This document shows positions 62,164 through 64,000 of a stretch of 64,000 nucleotides of DNA, piece by piece. The stretch comes from Mesorhizobium sp. YM1C-6-2 (GTDB lineage: Bacteria; Pseudomonadota; Alphaproteobacteria; Rhizobiales; Rhizobiaceae). Position 1 is the stretch's first letter; the number at the start of each line of letters is the position of its first letter. The notes beneath the pieces were generated by a model. It was not told the origin of the DNA. It saw only the letters and a list, made by a program, of their open reading frames with translations, and did not search any database. A program made the position numbers and the translations under genes. The stretch spans positions 124,001-188,000 of the forward strand of contig NZ_RCIZ01000001.1 in NCBI RefSeq assembly GCF_003666685.1, in the 5' to 3' direction.

Positions 62164-62754
62164 TCAGACGATCCGGTCGAAGAGCCGCACGATCCACGAC
62201 ACCTGGTAGATGAGCGTGAAGGCGACGAAGCCGGCGTGGAAGCGGCGGTTGTCCGTGCGCATGGCCACGAGGCAAAGCCCGACGAAGAGCGGCGTGCGGA
62301 CGAGATATTCGACGCCGAAACGGGCGAAATGCTCCTCGCCCTTGATCAGCGTGTCGACGACGTCGAGCAGATAGGTCGCCGCGAGCAGGCCGAAGAACCA
62401 GCCGCGCCGTGCGTAGAAAAAGTCCTCGTAGCCTTTGTAGTCCTGCATCGAGTCTGGGAACAGGAAGGCGCACAGCAGGAACAGCGAGACGGCATAGACG
62501 AGCACGAAGAGCTAGATGCCGAAGGTCCAGTTGGCGATGCCGTAGAGGCCAAACTGCCACCACCAGAAATGCACCAGCATCAAAAGCACCGACGTCACCC
62601 AGAGGAGGTGGACGGAATAGAGCGGATATTGCCTGGGATGCTGGACGATGCGGGCCACGCCGGACAGGAGCCGCGTGACACCGAGCCCGATCACCATGCC
62701 CATGACGATGCGTATATGGGGGAACACGTCGTGGGCGAGGGGAAGTTGTTCCAT
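62164..62754 (-). pseudogene. Membrane protein gene interrupted by an in-frame amber codon
   Basis: One frame of 197 codons encodes a protein with about six helices, from MEQLPLAHDVFPHIRIVMGM to FTLIYQVSWIVRLFDRIV. It has a single TAG at 62514-62512 between NWTFGI and LFVLVYAVSLF, in the middle of a helix. Nothing else is damaged, and the hydrophobic pattern continues smoothly, so a one-base change from a Tyr codon (TAC to TAG) is the simplest explanation. It may be a recent pseudogene, a sequencing error or a suppressed stop. Function unknown. Confidence 0.75.
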
Positions 62755-62838
62755 GGTGAATCCGCTGCAACCTCAAGGCGAGGCAAGGTAGAGCGGAAAG
62801 CACCGCTGCGCCACCGGGCCGGCGCATCATGACGATGG

Positions 62839-63486
62839 CTAGGGTTGCCGCAATCCGCCTTTGGCGAGCGCTCCGCCATTGGCCTGGGCGCGCGCCCGGG
62901 CAGGCCGCGAGAGGACGCGGTCGAGATAGGCGTTGACGCGATCCGACCCGATGGTGAAGCGGCCGCCGCGCGCCCAGGCGCCGATGTCGCCGAGCATCAC
63001 ATCCACCGCCGAAAAGCGGCTTCCGAGGGCATAGTCGCCGTCGCCAAGCCGGCCGTCGAGCGCCTTGACCTCGTTGGCGAAGTCATAGGCGGCGGCCGGG
63101 CCGACATCGACGCGCAGCTCCGGCGGCAGCAGGAAGCGGTGGCGCAGCTTGTTCCAGAGCGGCGCTTCGAACTCCGACTGCGCGAAATGCATCCAGCCAT
63201 CCATCTCGGCGCGCCCAGCGAGCCCCGGATTGGCGCCGAAACCCATGTCCGCGTGCTTGTCGGCCAGATAGACGCAGATCGCCGCCGAATCGGTGATCTT
63301 GAGATCGCCGTCGATTAGGATCGGCACCTTGCCCGACGGATTGAGCGCATAAGCCTCGGGGGAACGCCGGCCGATCTCGACGAATTCGTAGGGAACGCCG
63401 AGTTCCTCCAACATCCAGAGCACGCGGGAGATGCGCGACCCGCGCGCGCCGACGGCCTGGTACATTTTTCCGAACTCCATTGGCAT
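62839..63486 (-). CDS. Glutathione S-transferase family protein
   Basis: A 215-residue GST-fold protein. Its thioredoxin-like half begins MYQAVGARGSRISRVLWMLEE, where Ser in GSRISR is the likely thiol-activating residue. It also has NPSGKVPILIDGD (cis-Pro) and ITDSAAICVYLAD. The helical half includes FSAVDVMLGDIGAWA. Second GST of the window; not closely similar to the one at 24934. Alternative ATG two codons later (63480). Substrate unknown. Confidence 0.87.
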   Translation of the reverse strand: MPMEFGKMYQAVGARGSRISRVLWMLEELGVPYEFVEIGRRSPEAYALNPSGKVPILIDGDLKITDSAAICVYLADKHADMGFGANPGLAGRAEMDGWMHFAQSEFEAPLWNKLRHRFLLPPELRVDVGPAAAYDFANEVKALDGRLGDGDYALGSRFSAVDVMLGDIGAWARGGRFTIGSDRVNAYLDRVLSRPARARAQANGGALAKGGLRQP

Positions 63487-63688
63487 GAGCCGGAAAGGCT
63501 AAAACAGAAAACGGCGCGGCGCCACCGACCGGCGACAACGGCCAGAGGATCGGGCGGGCTCACATTCCGGCCATAGAATAAACAAGGAATGGCCCGCTCG
63601 CCGACGGCTTCCGGTCTCATTGGACGTGTGAACTCGACCGCGCACTCCCCCCAAGACCACCGACCGCAAGCATAAGGAAGGGAAACTC

Positions 63689-64000
63689 ATGCGCATGATC
63701 ACGATTCTGGCGACGGGCGTCACGCTCGCCTTCGCCATGGCGACCGGCGCGCAGGCACAGTCGGAGCAGGCCCCCGCGCAGGCTCCGACCCAAGCCCCTG
63801 CCCAGGCCGAACCGCCGGCCGCGGCTCCGGAGGCGCCGAACATCACCAGCGTCAGCGTCATCGACATAGAGGAACTGCCCGAGGACACGCAGAAACAGGT
63901 CAACGACGTCGTTTCGCAACGCGGCGAGGCGGACCTCGAAAGGCTGCGCACGTCGATCGACGGCATGCCGCAGCTCAAGTCGGCGCTGGAGGCGAAAGGC
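63689..64000 (+). CDS. Exported hypothetical protein, 3' end outside window
   Basis: A frame of 104 codons open to the window edge. The ATG at 63689 follows AAGGAAGGG. A signal peptide (about 1-23, cleavage AQA-QS) is followed by a Gln/Ala/Pro linker (about 24-50). A predicted helical region follows: IEELPEDTQKQVNDVVSQ and LERLRTSIDGMPQLKSAL. I recognise only a loose resemblance to small periplasmic proteins of rhizobia. The 202 bp before it contain no other gene. Confidence 0.65.
   Translation, partial: MRMITILATGVTLAFAMATGAQAQSEQAPAQAPTQAPAQAEPPAAAPEAPNITSVSVIDIEELPEDTQKQVNDVVSQRGEADLERLRTSIDGMPQLKSALEAKG

Overview
The window is about 65% GC, densely coded, and reads as chromosome of a rhizobial alphaproteobacterium, most likely Phyllobacteriaceae (Mesorhizobium or a close relative). 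Pointers are DUF982 and DUF1127 proteins, two exact EcfG-type general-stress promoters (GGAAC-N16/17-CGTT), the smoEFGK-smoS-mtlK polyol operon, the GST-queG-uppP neighbourhood, and palindromic repeats of the kind scattered through Rhizobiales genomes. No rRNA, tRNA, CRISPR array, phage or transposase gene was seen.

Layout: 1-8.4 kb is a trimethylamine/TMAO module, with an XRE-cupin regulator divergent from trimethylamine monooxygenase (tmm), then the tmoXVW-type TMAO importer; no TMAO demethylase is in view. 8.5-14 kb has a c-di-GMP phosphodiesterase, a DD-carboxypeptidase and a small stress island with two EcfG promoters. 14.1-18 kb is the sulfate importer sbp-cysT-cysW-cysA. 18-29 kb is housekeeping (Ca2+/H+ antiporter, DedA, SMP-30, mepA, queG, GST, uppP, TSUP, NDUFA9-like, DoxX). 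It is interrupted at 23.28-23.82 kb by a 547-bp non-autonomous mobile cassette carrying one GNAT gene, with 19-bp terminal inverted repeats and an 8-9-bp target duplication.

29.2-37.8 kb looks like an amino-acid/guanidino-compound uptake and catabolism island: a polar amino-acid ABC importer and an Ldh-family reductase on one strand, and on the other an amidinohydrolase, a 2-ketoarginine-decarboxylase-like ThDP enzyme and an SDR. 37.8-42.2 kb holds an MFS exporter with an extra C-terminal domain, an orphan GT-C membrane glycosyltransferase and a VOC protein. 42.3-44.8 kb is cmk-rpsA. 45-53.9 kb is the sorbitol/mannitol operon extended by a HAD phosphatase and an FGGY kinase. 54.3-56.1 kb encodes an unusual cyclase (cytochrome-b-like membrane domain, [2Fe-2S] ferredoxin, class III cyclase). 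56-64 kb has a LysR regulator whose Shine-Dalgarno lies in a hairpin loop, DUF1127, a SorC-family sugar regulator, a HAD hydrolase, a class II aldolase, ureE, a membrane gene broken by an amber codon, a GST and the start of an exported protein.

The most novel signals are the GNAT cassette, a pair of homologous 105-nt intergenic elements (54,073-54,177 and 59,221-59,325) with three blocks in register, and the guanidino island. Function assignments rest on recognised motifs and neighbourhood; no database search was possible.
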